DNA from: Dokdonella sp.
Lineage (GTDB): Bacteria > Pseudomonadota > Gammaproteobacteria > Xanthomonadales > Rhodanobacteraceae
DNA: 64,000 bases
Assembly: GCF_019634815.1 (NCBI RefSeq)
Contig: NZ_JAHCAP010000006.1
Location: forward strand, 1-64,000
Reading direction: 5' to 3'
Under the pieces are notes generated by a model. That model saw nothing but the letters and a program-made list of their open reading frames with translations, had not been told where the DNA came from and did no database searches. Of the stretch, positions 18,556-29,040 are shown piece by piece. How positions within the stretch are numbered: position 1 is the stretch's first letter; the number at the start of each line of letters is the position of its first letter. The translations under genes and the position numbers were made by a program.

Positions 18556-20379
18556 GTGCAACCAACCGATATCCGCAACCCGGCCTATTTCCACAAGGTC
18601 GTCGATTGTCAGTGGGCGTGTCCGGCACACACGCCGGTGCCCGAATACATCCGCCTGATCGCCGCGGGCCGCTATTCCGATGCCTACATGGTGAACTGGC
18701 AGGCGAATGTGTTTCCCGGGATTCTCGGCCGCACCTGCGATCGACCCTGCGAGCCTGCATGCCGGCGCAGTCGCGTCGAGGAAAGCACGGGCAACAAACC
18801 CGAGCCGGTGGCGATCTGCCGCTTGAAGCGTGTCGCCGCCGATCTCAAGGATGATGTGCAGGCGCGCCTGCCCAAGCCCGCGGCGCGCTGGAACGGCAAG
18901 CGCGTGGCCTGTGTCGGTGCGGGTCCGTCCTCGCTCACGGTCGCGCGTGATCTCGCGCCGCTCGGCTATCGCGTCACCGTGTTCGAAGCCGACGCGAAAC
19001 CCGGTGGCTTCATGCGTACCCAGGTGCCGCGCTTCCGGCTGCCCGAGGAAGTCATCGACGAAGAGACCGGCTACATCCTCGGTCTGGGTGTCGAGTTCGT
19101 GGCCGGCCGCCGCATCGATTCGCTCAAGGCGCTGCTCGCAGAGCAATTCGACGCGATCTTCATCGGCTGCGGCGCGCCGCGTGGGCGCGATCTCGACCTG
19201 CCCGGCCGACAGGAAGCCGCGGCGCAGATCCATGTCGGCATCGACTGGCTCGCCTCGGTCTATTTCGGCCACATCAGCCAGGTCGGCAAGCGCGTGATCG
19301 TGCTCGGCGGCGGCAACACCGCGATGGACTGCTGTCGCTCGGCCAAGCGGCTCGGCGGCGACGAGGTCAAGGTGATCGTGCGTTCGGGCTTCGATGAAAT
19401 GAAGGCGAGTCCGTGGGAGAAGGAAGACGCGATGCACGAGGGCATTCCGATCCTCGACTGCCGCGTACCCAAGGCCTTCCTGCACGAGAACGGCCGCCTG
19501 GTCGGCATGACGTTCGAGAAGGTGCGCGTCGAACATGGTGCCGATGGCCGCCGCAAGCTGGTGCCGACCGGCGAGCCCGACGAGCGCCACGACTGCGACG
19601 AGGTGCTGATCGCGGTCGGCCAGGAGAACGCGTTTCCGTGGATCGAGCGCGACATCGGCATCAGCTTCGATCCGAAATGGGACATGCCGGTGGTCGACCA
19701 GACCACGATGCAGTCGAGCCTGCCTCACGTGTTGTTCGGCGGCGATGCCGCGTTCGGGCCGAAGAACATCATCTGGGCGGTTGCACACGGCCACGAAGCC
19801 GCGCTGTCGATCGAACTCCTGCTCGGCGGCGCCGACACGCATGCGCGCCCGCTGCCGGCGGTCGAGGTGATGTCGCAGAAGATGGGCATCCACGAGTGGA
19901 GCTACGACAACAACATCTCGCCCGACCTGCGCTACAGGGTGCCGTGGGCCGATCCGGCCAAGACACTCAAGAGCATGAGCCTCGAAGTCGAGCTGGGTTT
20001 CGATGCCGAAACCGCGTGGAAGGAAGCGCAACGCTGCCTCAACTGCGACGTTCAGACGGTGTTTTCAGATCATCTGTGCATCGAGTGCGACGCTTGCGTC
20101 GACATCTGCCCGATGGACTGCATCACCTTCACCGTCAATGCCGAGGAAGGCGAGCTGCGCATGCAGTTGACCGCGCCCGCGCTCAACACCGAGCAGGCGC
20201 TGTACGTGTCGGGTCCGGTCAAGACCGGGCGCGTAATGGTCAAGGACGAGGATGTCTGCCTGCACTGCGGCCTGTGCGCCGAGCGCTGCCCGACTGGCGC
20301 CTGGGACATGCAGAAGTACCTGATCGAACTGTCGCATGCGGGCGATGCCAAACCCGATGCCAGGCAGGAGGCGGCATGA
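18556..20379 (+). CDS. FAD-dependent oxidoreductase with Fe-S domains (GltD-like, KorAB partner)
   Basis: Encodes 607 residues from a GTG at 18556 preceded by gagg. It has an N-terminal GltD-type cluster region with cysteines (CQWACP, CDRPCEPAC), an FAD Rossmann motif GAGPSS near 119, an NAD(P)-type GGGNTAMD near 255, and a C-terminal two-cluster ferredoxin domain (CIECDACVDICP and CLHCGLCAERCP). This is the glutamate-synthase small-subunit-like fold that passes electrons between NAD(P)H and iron-sulfur partners. It stands first in an operon with korA and korB, so it probably couples the 2-oxoacid oxidoreductase to the nicotinamide pool, or replaces a free ferredoxin. Direction of flow is not known. 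Confidence 0.9.
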   Translation: MQPTDIRNPAYFHKVVDCQWACPAHTPVPEYIRLIAAGRYSDAYMVNWQANVFPGILGRTCDRPCEPACRRSRVEESTGNKPEPVAICRLKRVAADLKDDVQARLPKPAARWNGKRVACVGAGPSSLTVARDLAPLGYRVTVFEADAKPGGFMRTQVPRFRLPEEVIDEETGYILGLGVEFVAGRRIDSLKALLAEQFDAIFIGCGAPRGRDLDLPGRQEAAAQIHVGIDWLASVYFGHISQVGKRVIVLGGGNTAMDCCRSAKRLGGDEVKVIVRSGFDEMKASPWEKEDAMHEGIPILDCRVPKAFLHENGRLVGMTFEKVRVEHGADGRRKLVPTGEPDERHDCDEVLIAVGQENAFPWIERDIGISFDPKWDMPVVDQTTMQSSLPHVLFGGDAAFGPKNIIWAVAHGHEAALSIELLLGGADTHARPLPAVEVMSQKMGIHEWSYDNNISPDLRYRVPWADPAKTLKSMSLEVELGFDAETAWKEAQRCLNCDVQTVFSDHLCIECDACVDICPMDCITFTVNAEEGELRMQLTAPALNTEQALYVSGPVKTGRVMVKDEDVCLHCGLCAERCPTGAWDMQKYLIELSHAGDAKPDARQEAA

Positions 20380-20416
20380 GCGCCACGTCAACGAGCATGC
20401 CACGGAAGCCGCGCCC

Positions 20417-22260
20417 ATGAAGGCCATCACCGCCGTCAACGATTTCGTCATCAAGTTCGCCAACGTCAACGGCTCGGGTTCGGCCTCGGCCAACGAATTG
20501 TTCGCCAAGGCGATCCTTCGCATGGGCGTGCCGGTCAGCCCGCGCAACATCTTTCCGTCGAACATCCAGGGTTTGCCGACCTGGTACGAAGTGCGCGTAA
20601 GCGCCGATGGCTGGCTCGGTAGGCGCGGCGGCATCGATTTCATGGTGGCGATGAATCCGCAGACCTTCGATGCGGATGTCGCCGAGATTGCCGCCGGTGG
20701 TTATCTGTTCTACGACTCGACGCGGCCGTTGCCAAAGTCGAAGTTCCGCGACGACGTGCGCACGCTGGCGATGCCGATCACGCAGATCTGCAACGCCACC
20801 TACGACGACCCGCGCCAGCGCCAGTTGTTCAAGAACATCATCTACGTTGGCGCGCTGTCGCTGCTGCTGGGCATCGATGCCGAAGTGTTCGAGGCGCTCA
20901 TCGGCGAGCAGTATCGCAACAAGCCCAAGCTCTACGAGCCCAATGTACGCGCGCTGCACATCGGCCGCGACTATGCGCGCGAGCATTTCGCCGGCCAGCC
21001 GATTGGCCTTGCGGTGCAACGCGCCGACGCGGTCGGCGATCGCATTTTCGTCGATGGCAACAGCGCCGCGGCGCTCGGCTGCGTCTATGGCGGCGCCAGC
21101 GTCTGCGCGTGGTATCCAATCACGCCGTCCTCGTCGGTCGCCGAAGCCTTCGAGAAATACTGCGGCAAGTACCGTGTCGATGCGGACAGCGGCGCACGCA
21201 ACTACGCGATCGTGCAAGCCGAGGACGAGATCGCCTCGATCGGCATGGTGGTCGGCGCCGGCTGGAATGGTGCACGCGCGTTCACCACGACCTCGGGCCC
21301 GGGCGTATCGCTGATGACCGAATTCATCGGCCTGGCCTACTTCGCCGAAATTCCGCTGACGATCATCAACGTGCAGCGCGGCGGCCCTTCCACCGGCATG
21401 CCCACGCGCACCCAGCAGGCCGACCTGCTTTCCTGTGCCTATGCCTCGCATGGCGACACCAGGCATGTGCTGCTGTTTCCCGAGGATCCGCACGAGTGTT
21501 TCGAGTTCTCGGCGCAGGCGCTCGACCTCGCCGACCGCCTGCAGACGCCGGTGTTCGTGATGACCGATCTCGACATCGGCATGAACCAGCGCCTGTGCGC
21601 GCCGCTGCGCTGGGATGGTGCGCGTGTGTACGATCGCGGCAAGGTGATGAGCGCGGCCGAATTGGAGGCGGGCAAGGATTTCGGACGCTACAAGGACGTC
21701 GACGGCGACGGCATTCCGTGGCGCACCTGGCCGGGCACGCATCCGAGCAAGGGCGCGTACTTCACCCGCGGCACCTCGCGCGATCCATATGCGCGCTATT
21801 CCGAGCGCGGCGCCGACTACATCTACAACGTGCAGCGCCTGCTCACCAAGTTCGATACCGCCAAGGCGATGGTGCCGCAGCCGATCGAGCGCAATGCGGC
21901 ACGCGCAACGCGCTTCGGCGCGATCCACTTCGGCTCGACCGCGCCGGCGATGGACGAGGCGATCGTCGCACTCGAGCGCGAAGGCCTGCCGCTCGACACC
22001 CTGCGCATCCGCGCGTTCCCGTTCCCCGATTCCGTCGCCCAATTCATCGCCGCGCACGAGCGCGTGTTCGTGGTCGAGCAAAACCGCGACGCGCAATTGC
22101 GCTCGATGCTGGTCAACGAATTCGGGATCGATCCGGCACGACTCGTGCCGGTGCTGCATTTCGACGGCACGCCGATCACCGCGCGCTTCATCACCGGCTC
22201 GATCGCGCGCGAGCTGCGCGGCGCGCAGGTCCCCACGCATCCGGCCGAGGCCGCCAACGC

Positions 22261-22264
<4 letters not shown>
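20417..22264 (+). CDS. korA: 2-oxoacid:acceptor oxidoreductase subunit alpha (gamma-alpha fused)
   Basis: Encodes 615 residues from ATG 20417; the open frame extends to 20336, but homologues begin at MKAI. It combines an N-terminal gamma-type domain (about 1-190, with NGSGSASANEL) and a pyrimidine-binding alpha domain, with YPITPSSS, AEDEIASIGMVVGAGWNGARA, TTSGPGVSLM and RGGPSTGMPTRTQQADL. The enzyme oxidatively decarboxylates 2-oxoglutarate or another 2-oxoacid with CoA. It overlaps korB at ATGA (22261). Confidence 0.95.
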
Positions 22265-23316
<1,052 letters not shown>

Positions 23317-23348
23317 GCGCTGCGACGCGCGGTGCAGCTTGCGCGCGC

Positions 23349-23936
23349 TCAGTGGGCAACCTGCACGCGCTTGCCGCTGTTGTTGGTCATCACCTTGTCG
23401 GTCAGCGCGATGCCGATCGCCGAGAGGATGAACACGCAGTGGATGATGGTCTGCCACATCACGCTCGCGGTGGTGACCTTGCTGCAGGGAATGCGCGCGC
23501 CGAGCGCCGCCGCATCGCACAGCGGCAAGCCGAGTTGGCCGGCCTCGATGAAGGTCTTGAGCAGGTGGATCGAGGAGATGCCAATGATCGCCATCGCCAG
23601 CTTGACCTTGAGTACGCTGGCGTTGACGTGACTGAGCCACTCGGGCTGGTCGGGATGACCCTGCAGACCAAGCCGCGAAACGAAGGTTTCGTACCCGCCG
23701 ACGATCACCATCACCAGCAGATTGCTGATCATCACCACGTCGATCAGACCGAGCACGATCAGCATCACGCCCTGCTCATTGAGCGTGTCGACGTCATCGA
23801 TCAGGTGCCACAGTTCGGTCAGGAACAGGTAGACATAGGCGCCCTGGGCGATGATCAGGCCCAGATACAGCGGCAGTTGCAACCAGCGCGAGAAGAAGAT
23901 CAGGCCCGGCAAGGGTTTGAGTTTGTGGCTCGACAT
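23349..23936 (-). CDS. YqhA/UPF0114 family inner-membrane protein
   Basis: Encodes 195 residues with about four membrane helices. Recognisable family features are the SRWLQLPLYLGL N-terminal segment, the NLLVMVIVGGYE motif at mid-protein, and a third/fourth helix pair after KVKLAMAIIGISSI. The YqhA family is widespread, of unconfirmed function (a membrane protein of unknown role, sometimes placed near channel-like proteins). It converges on korB (32 nt apart). Start ATG at 23936. Confidence 0.9.
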   Translation of the reverse strand: MSSHKLKPLPGLIFFSRWLQLPLYLGLIIAQGAYVYLFLTELWHLIDDVDTLNEQGVMLIVLGLIDVVMISNLLVMVIVGGYETFVSRLGLQGHPDQPEWLSHVNASVLKVKLAMAIIGISSIHLLKTFIEAGQLGLPLCDAAALGARIPCSKVTTASVMWQTIIHCVFILSAIGIALTDKVMTNNSGKRVQVAH

Positions 23937-23973
23937 GGTCAGTCTCGAAGTGGAATCGCGGATTCAAGTGGTC

Positions 23974-23995
23974 GACAGGCCGCAAGCGGCCTGTC
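23974..23995 (-). terminator. GC-rich inverted repeat between sppA and yqhA
   Basis: A perfect 10-bp inverted repeat (gacaggccgc/gcggcctgtc, 2-nt spacer) sits in the 98-nt gap downstream of sppA and upstream of the yqhA-like gene. It lacks a T-run on either strand, so a terminator role (for sppA) is only plausible; an attenuator or REP relic is equally possible. Confidence 0.4.
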
Positions 23996-24034
23996 TCGTT
24001 CAAACTGGACGACGCTGCCCGCTGCTGCGGTGCT

Positions 24035-25882
24035 TCAATGCGGCTCGCACAGGCAGTGGGCGAACATCGCGTAGCGTTTGCCACGCAGTATGTCGGCGAG
24101 CGCCGACAGCTCACGCATTTCGCCGCGGTTGAGCGTGCCCGGCGGCAGGCTGAACCCGCTCCAGCGCGCGATGCCCACCGCGGCGTCGCTGCCGCCTATC
24201 GCCATCGCAATGCGCTGCCACGGACTCATCGGTGGCTCGACGTAACGCACCTGGAAGTTTTCGCCGAGCTTGGCCCGTGCCGCGGCGGAAGCAATGGCGT
24301 CGGTGAGGCCGCCGAGTTTGTCGACCAGACCACGCTCCTTCGCCTGCGCGCCACTCCACACCCGACCCTGGGCGATTTGATCGACCTGCTCGGGCGTCTT
24401 GCCGCGGGCCTTGGCGACATTGCCGATGAACTGCTGGTAGCCGCGTCCGATCACGCTCGACAGCACCGCTTCCATCTGCGCCGACAACGGGCGGCGGATG
24501 TCGAACGCACCCGCCAGCGGCGTGGTGCCGACACCATCGGTGTTGATGCCGAGCTTGCCGAGCGCGTCGGGAATGGTCATGAACAGGCCGAAGATGCCGA
24601 TCGACCCGGTGATTGTGTTCGGTTCGGCCCAGATCTCGTCGCTGGCGAGCGAAATCCAGTAGCCGCCGCTCGCGGCCACATCGCCCATCGACACCACCAC
24701 CGGCTTGCCGGCTTCACGCGCCAGCGCCAGTTCGCGGCGCACTTGCTCGGAAGCAAACACGTCGCCGCCGGGTGAGTTCACGCGCAGCACGATCGCCTTG
24801 ACGCTGGCGTCTTCGCGCGCGCCGCGGATGATGTTCGCGGTCGAGGTGCCGCCGATCATTCCGGGTTGCCGTTCACCGGGCACGATCTCGCCTTGTGCCA
24901 CCACCACCGCCACCGCATCGCCGCCGCGCGGCAGACGCTGTGCAAGCGTGGATCCCAGATAGCGGCGGAAGTCGATCTGGCGGAAGCTGTCGCCGCCCTC
25001 GGCCGCGCCGAGCGCGCGCAGCTGAGCGCGCGCCTGGGCGCGCGTGGCAAGTTCGTCGACCAGCTTCTGCTCGAGCGCGAGCTTGGCGAGATCGCCATCC
25101 TGTGCGGCAATGCGGCTGTCGTAATGGGCGATGTCGTCGGCGAGCCCGGCCGGATCGATCTTGCGCAGGCTGCCGACTTCGTCGAGGTATTCCTGCCAGA
25201 TGCCACCCATCCAGTAGGCATCGGCTTCCTTGGCTGCATCCGAGGCATGGTCGAGCACATAAGGCTCGCCGGCAGACTTGTAGGTGCCCACGCGGATCAG
25301 ATGCGCCTGCACGCCGAGCTTGTCCAGCGCGCCCTTGTAGTAGCTGCGGTAGTTGGCGAAGCCTTCGAGCAGGACCGCGCCTTCGGGGTCGAGCAGGATG
25401 CGGTTGGCGTGCGCGGCGAGCAGGTAGACGTTCTGCTCCATGCCCGCGCTCACCGCGACGATTTCCTTGCCGCTGGCCTTGAAGCGATCGAAGGCCGCGC
25501 CGAGTTCGCGCGCGCTGGCGAGGCCGAGTGCGGTGATCTGGTCGGGCACGAACACCATGCGCTCGATGCGCGAGTCCTTGGCGGCAGCGTCGATCGCATC
25601 GAGCAGATCACGCAACTGCACCTCGGCTTCCTGATTGCCAGCCAGGCCCGCCAGTGCACGCTGCGCGGGGTCGCTCGAAAACTGCTCGACCACCGCGCCG
25701 GCCGGATCGAGCACCAGGGCGGTGCGCGATTCGATCACGGCACGTTCGGCGAAAAGGGCCTTCACCACCGCCACCAGCACGATCACGAAGATCAGGTTGA
25801 AGACCAGACGGCGGGTGAAATTGACGGTATTCCAGATCGCGCCGAAAAAGCGCCGGATCGGACCACGGGGTGCATCTGCCAT
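24035..25882 (-). CDS. sppA: Signal peptide peptidase SppA, 67K type
   Basis: Encodes 615 residues from ATG 25882 (GGAG eight bases upstream). It has an N-terminal membrane anchor (about 25-45) and the tandem two-domain protease fold of E. coli SppA. Predicted catalytic dyad: Lys202 (TYKSAGEP, matching E. coli Lys209) and Ser405 (VAASGGYW, matching Ser409). Substrate-binding SPGGDVFAS and GSIGIFG segments are present. It degrades cleaved signal peptides and other short hydrophobic peptides at the periplasmic face. Confidence 0.96.
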   Translation of the reverse strand: MADAPRGPIRRFFGAIWNTVNFTRRLVFNLIFVIVLVAVVKALFAERAVIESRTALVLDPAGAVVEQFSSDPAQRALAGLAGNQEAEVQLRDLLDAIDAAAKDSRIERMVFVPDQITALGLASARELGAAFDRFKASGKEIVAVSAGMEQNVYLLAAHANRILLDPEGAVLLEGFANYRSYYKGALDKLGVQAHLIRVGTYKSAGEPYVLDHASDAAKEADAYWMGGIWQEYLDEVGSLRKIDPAGLADDIAHYDSRIAAQDGDLAKLALEQKLVDELATRAQARAQLRALGAAEGGDSFRQIDFRRYLGSTLAQRLPRGGDAVAVVVAQGEIVPGERQPGMIGGTSTANIIRGAREDASVKAIVLRVNSPGGDVFASEQVRRELALAREAGKPVVVSMGDVAASGGYWISLASDEIWAEPNTITGSIGIFGLFMTIPDALGKLGINTDGVGTTPLAGAFDIRRPLSAQMEAVLSSVIGRGYQQFIGNVAKARGKTPEQVDQIAQGRVWSGAQAKERGLVDKLGGLTDAIASAAARAKLGENFQVRYVEPPMSPWQRIAMAIGGSDAAVGIARWSGFSLPPGTLNRGEMRELSALADILRGKRYAMFAHCLCEPH

Positions 25883-26020
25883 GTGAAGCTCCAAAAGCGC
25901 CGAGCGGCGCCTGCTGCCAAAGTCGGGGGTCATGCGGTTCAACGCCGCCCCGGATTGCCTGCCGACGTGGGCACTCGCCCAAGGCGGTGCCCGCGACAGC
26001 CGGACGGGAATGATTCCAGC

Positions 26021-27430
26021 CTACCCCAAACCCCCGTGGCTGGGCATGGCACGGGAGTCATGGGTGAACTCACTCAGGGGGCGTCGCGACAACCGCCGGA
26101 AACGCCGCGTGAGCAGCACCGCAGCCACGCTCAGGCCCGCAATCAGGCCCACCCACAAGCCGGGTGCGCCCTGGCCATGACCGAAGGCCAGCCACCAGCC
26201 GACCGGCAGGCCGACCATCCAGTAGGCGAACAGGGTGATCAGCATCGGCACCCGCGTGTCCTTGAGCCCGCGCAGCGCGCCATTGGCGACGCACTGGATG
26301 CCATCGGAAAACTGGAACAGGCCGGCGAGCATGAGCAATTTGACCGCGACCGCGATCACCGCCTCGTCGTGCGTGTACAGACGCGCAATCAAGGCCGGCG
26401 CAAGAAACATGATGCTTGCGGTCAGCGTCTGCGTGGCGAGGGTCATCACCAGACCCACCGCGCCCGCGTCGCGCACGCGATCGGCATCGCCGGCACCGAC
26501 CGCATGGCCGACCCGCACGGTGGTCGCCATCGCGATGCCCAACGGCAGCATGAACGCGACCGAGGCGACATTGATCGCGATCTGGTGTCCGGCAATCACG
26601 TCGGTGCCGAGTGTGCCGATCGCCAGCGCCACACCAATGAACAGGCTTGCCTCCATGAACAAGGTCACGCCCATCGGCACGCCGATTCGCAGCAAACCAG
26701 CAATTGCGCGCGCGTCGGGCCATTCGAAACCGGCAAACGCATCGAGCCCCTGATAGTGGCGGCTGCGCCAGACATACAGCGCGAACAGGCTCGCCTGCAG
26801 CCACAACACGATCGCCGTGGCCATGCCGCTGCCGAACGCACCGAGCCGCGGAAGGCCAAAGGCACCGTACATCAGCGCATAACCGATCGGTACCAGCAGC
26901 ACGAGCCCGAGCAGGCTGAAATACAGGGTCGGCCGCGGCATCCCGATGCCCTCACCCAGGCCGCGCAGCGCAAAGAACACCGCCAGCGCCGGCGCGCCGA
27001 AGGCGATCGCATGCAGAAAATGGCCGACATCGGCGACCAGCGGCGGATCGATGCCGATGTGGCTGACGATGAAGGGCCCGACCCAGTAAGTGCCCAGGGC
27101 GAGCAGACTGCCGAGCATCAGCGCCAGCCACAGCGCCTGGCGGAACAGTGGCCCGATCTCGCCATTGCGCCCGGCGCCGTGCAGCTGCGCCACCGAGGGC
27201 GGCAACGCCATCATCACGCCGATCGCCACCACGATCGAAATCGACCAGATGCTGGTGCCGACCGCGACCGCGCCGAGCGTGTGCGCGTCGAGATGCCCGG
27301 CAAGCACCGCATCGACCACGTTCATGCCCACCGCCGAAAGCTGGCCGAGCACGAGCGGCACCGCCAGATGCAGGGTCTCGCGCAGCTCGCGCAGGCGGCG
27401 CGGCGGCAATCGGAAGCGGGTCAGCGGCAT
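26021..27430 (-). CDS. MATE family efflux transporter
   Basis: Encodes 469 residues with about twelve membrane helices in two homologous halves. Family features: PLVLGQLSAVGMNVVDAVLAGHLD near the N-terminus, GTSIWS, the AVFFALRGLGEG turn and, in the second half, LGTDVIAGHQIAINVASVAFMLPLG, as in NorM/DinF proteins. It exports cationic drugs or metabolites against Na+ or H+. Start ATG at 27430. It stands alone, about 140 nt upstream of sppA on the same strand. Confidence 0.94.
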   Translation of the reverse strand: MPLTRFRLPPRRLRELRETLHLAVPLVLGQLSAVGMNVVDAVLAGHLDAHTLGAVAVGTSIWSISIVVAIGVMMALPPSVAQLHGAGRNGEIGPLFRQALWLALMLGSLLALGTYWVGPFIVSHIGIDPPLVADVGHFLHAIAFGAPALAVFFALRGLGEGIGMPRPTLYFSLLGLVLLVPIGYALMYGAFGLPRLGAFGSGMATAIVLWLQASLFALYVWRSRHYQGLDAFAGFEWPDARAIAGLLRIGVPMGVTLFMEASLFIGVALAIGTLGTDVIAGHQIAINVASVAFMLPLGIAMATTVRVGHAVGAGDADRVRDAGAVGLVMTLATQTLTASIMFLAPALIARLYTHDEAVIAVAVKLLMLAGLFQFSDGIQCVANGALRGLKDTRVPMLITLFAYWMVGLPVGWWLAFGHGQGAPGLWVGLIAGLSVAAVLLTRRFRRLSRRPLSEFTHDSRAMPSHGGLG

Positions 27431-27572
27431 GGTTCGGTGGCGCGCTGCGGCTCGAGCGGCAGCGCGCAGGGATCGTCAGGTCGGCTGTGAAGGGCTTGCT
27501 TGGCGCGACGACGTCCCGTTTCGGCAACGCGCGCGCGGCGATTGTAGCAGCCACACCGATCCAACCACGACC

Positions 27573-27974
27573 TCAGAGGTGAGCGTTGAACTCGGGCGCA
27601 TCCTGCCAGCGATCGTGCAGGCCATCGACGTGCGTGATGGCCAGTTGCGACAACGCTTCCTCGCTGAGGCCTTCGAGGCAGCCGAGATTGACCCCGTACA
27701 TCCTGCCAATCGGGGTCTGGGTACCGATCCCGAATGGCCGCACACCGCAGTGGCGGCAGAAATAGTGCTCGTTCTTGTGCGAGTTGAAGGTATAGCGCGT
27801 CAGCTCCTTCGCGCCCGCGAGCACGCGTACACCACCATCACGCACGATCGCCGGCCAGAACCGCGTACGCCGGCAAATCGAGCAGTTGCAGCGATAGGTT
27901 GGCTGCTCGAGATCGATGTCGGCCTCGAACCGCACCGCGCCGCAGTGACAGCTGCCTTGATAGGTCCTCAGCAT
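27573..27974 (-). CDS. GFA family (glutathione-dependent formaldehyde-activating enzyme-like) zinc protein
   Basis: Encodes 133 residues from ATG 27974 with GGAG upstream. The zinc-binding cysteines of the CENP-V/GFA fold are visible: CHCGAVRF at about 9-16, CNCSICRR at about 30-37 and FCRHCGVRPF at about 73-82. GFA proteins were named for glutathione-formaldehyde adduct formation, but most bacterial members are of unproven function. Adjacent to lpxO-like on the same strand. Confidence 0.92.
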   Translation of the reverse strand: MLRTYQGSCHCGAVRFEADIDLEQPTYRCNCSICRRTRFWPAIVRDGGVRVLAGAKELTRYTFNSHKNEHYFCRHCGVRPFGIGTQTPIGRMYGVNLGCLEGLSEEALSQLAITHVDGLHDRWQDAPEFNAHL

Positions 27975-28017
27975 CGAACGCTCCGCAGTCTGGTCGCCGC
28001 CGCAATGTGCACGCAAC

Positions 28018-28950
28018 TCACAGCAGCGGCCGCCACCACGGCGACAGCAGCCAGGCGAGCAAGGCCAGCGCGAGCGTCGCGCGGCTGATCTGGTAGGTCC
28101 ACGGCAGTGCGCGCTTGAAGCGCTTGCGCAGCTCGCCCATGCGCTCGGCGCCCGCGTACATGCGGTTGACCGTGCCAACCCGCTCGCCGCCCATGTTCTG
28201 GGTCGCGGTGGCGCGGCCGAGCACGCCCGAGATCCAGCTGTTGATAGCCCGCATCAGGCGCGTGCGCAAGGGACGCTCGAGATCGCAGAACAGGATCACG
28301 CGGGTGGTGTCGGTGTCGTTTTCGACCCAATGCACATAAGTCTCGTCGAAGATCACGTCCTCGCCATCCCGCCAGGCATAGGACTGGCCATCGACGAAGA
28401 TGTGACAGGCTTCGGAATTGGGCGTGGACAGGCCCAGGTGATAGCGCAGCGAACCGGCAAACGGATCGCGGTGCGGATTGAGCTTGGCACCCGCCGGCAG
28501 CAAGGCGAACATCGCCGCCTTGATCTGCGGTACCGACTCGACCAGGGCGACGGTCTGTGGACACAGCACGCGCGCGGACTGGGGCGGCAGGTCGTACCAC
28601 TTGAGATAGAAACGCTTCCAACCGGTCCTGAAGAACGAGGCGAAGCTGGCGTCATTGTTCTTCTCGGCGGCGCGGATGTAGCCCTCGTCGAACAGGCGCA
28701 TCGCCTCCTTGCGAATCGTCTGCCACTGCGCGCGCACCGGATCCATGTAGGCAAATGCGCTGCGCTCGGGATAGGGCCGCGCCGGCAAGGCGGAGAACAA
28801 ATAGAGCAGCACGTTGTAGGGCGCGAAGAAGCCCGAATGATCAAGCAACTGGCGCTTGAAACTCAGCCGCTCGCGACCGCGGAAATGCACGAACAGCACG
28901 CAGGCGAGATACAGGGCGAGCAGGCCCAGCACGAACTGATGGACAGACAC
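28018..28950 (-). CDS. lpxO: Aspartyl/asparaginyl beta-hydroxylase family, LpxO-like lipid A hydroxylase
   Basis: Encodes 310 residues from a GTG at 28950. There is an N-terminal membrane helix (about 5-22) and a C-terminal one (about 286-303), flanking a Fe(II)/2-oxoglutarate dioxygenase core. The facial triad is suggested by NPHRDPF and the late ETYVHWVEN, with Arg in TRVILFCD for 2-oxoglutarate binding. LpxO hydroxylates the secondary acyl chain of lipid A at the inner membrane. The assignment is by overall pattern; a different acceptor cannot be excluded. Upstream sequence shows no strong ribosome site. Confidence 0.85.
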   Translation of the reverse strand: MSVHQFVLGLLALYLACVLFVHFRGRERLSFKRQLLDHSGFFAPYNVLLYLFSALPARPYPERSAFAYMDPVRAQWQTIRKEAMRLFDEGYIRAAEKNNDASFASFFRTGWKRFYLKWYDLPPQSARVLCPQTVALVESVPQIKAAMFALLPAGAKLNPHRDPFAGSLRYHLGLSTPNSEACHIFVDGQSYAWRDGEDVIFDETYVHWVENDTDTTRVILFCDLERPLRTRLMRAINSWISGVLGRATATQNMGGERVGTVNRMYAGAERMGELRKRFKRALPWTYQISRATLALALLAWLLSPWWRPLL

Positions 28951-29040
28951 GGCGCGGCAACTTGGTCAGGGGTGTGACGTAGCGGCAAGCTTACACCGGG
29001 CCAAGGCCCCGGCGCTGCACGGCAGGGCACGCGCTGCGGC

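Noticed and set aside
24866..27490. An 874-codon open frame antisense to sppA and the MATE gene
   Set aside because: It is a shadow of two well-supported genes in a GC-rich genome, with no ribosome site and no recognisable domain.
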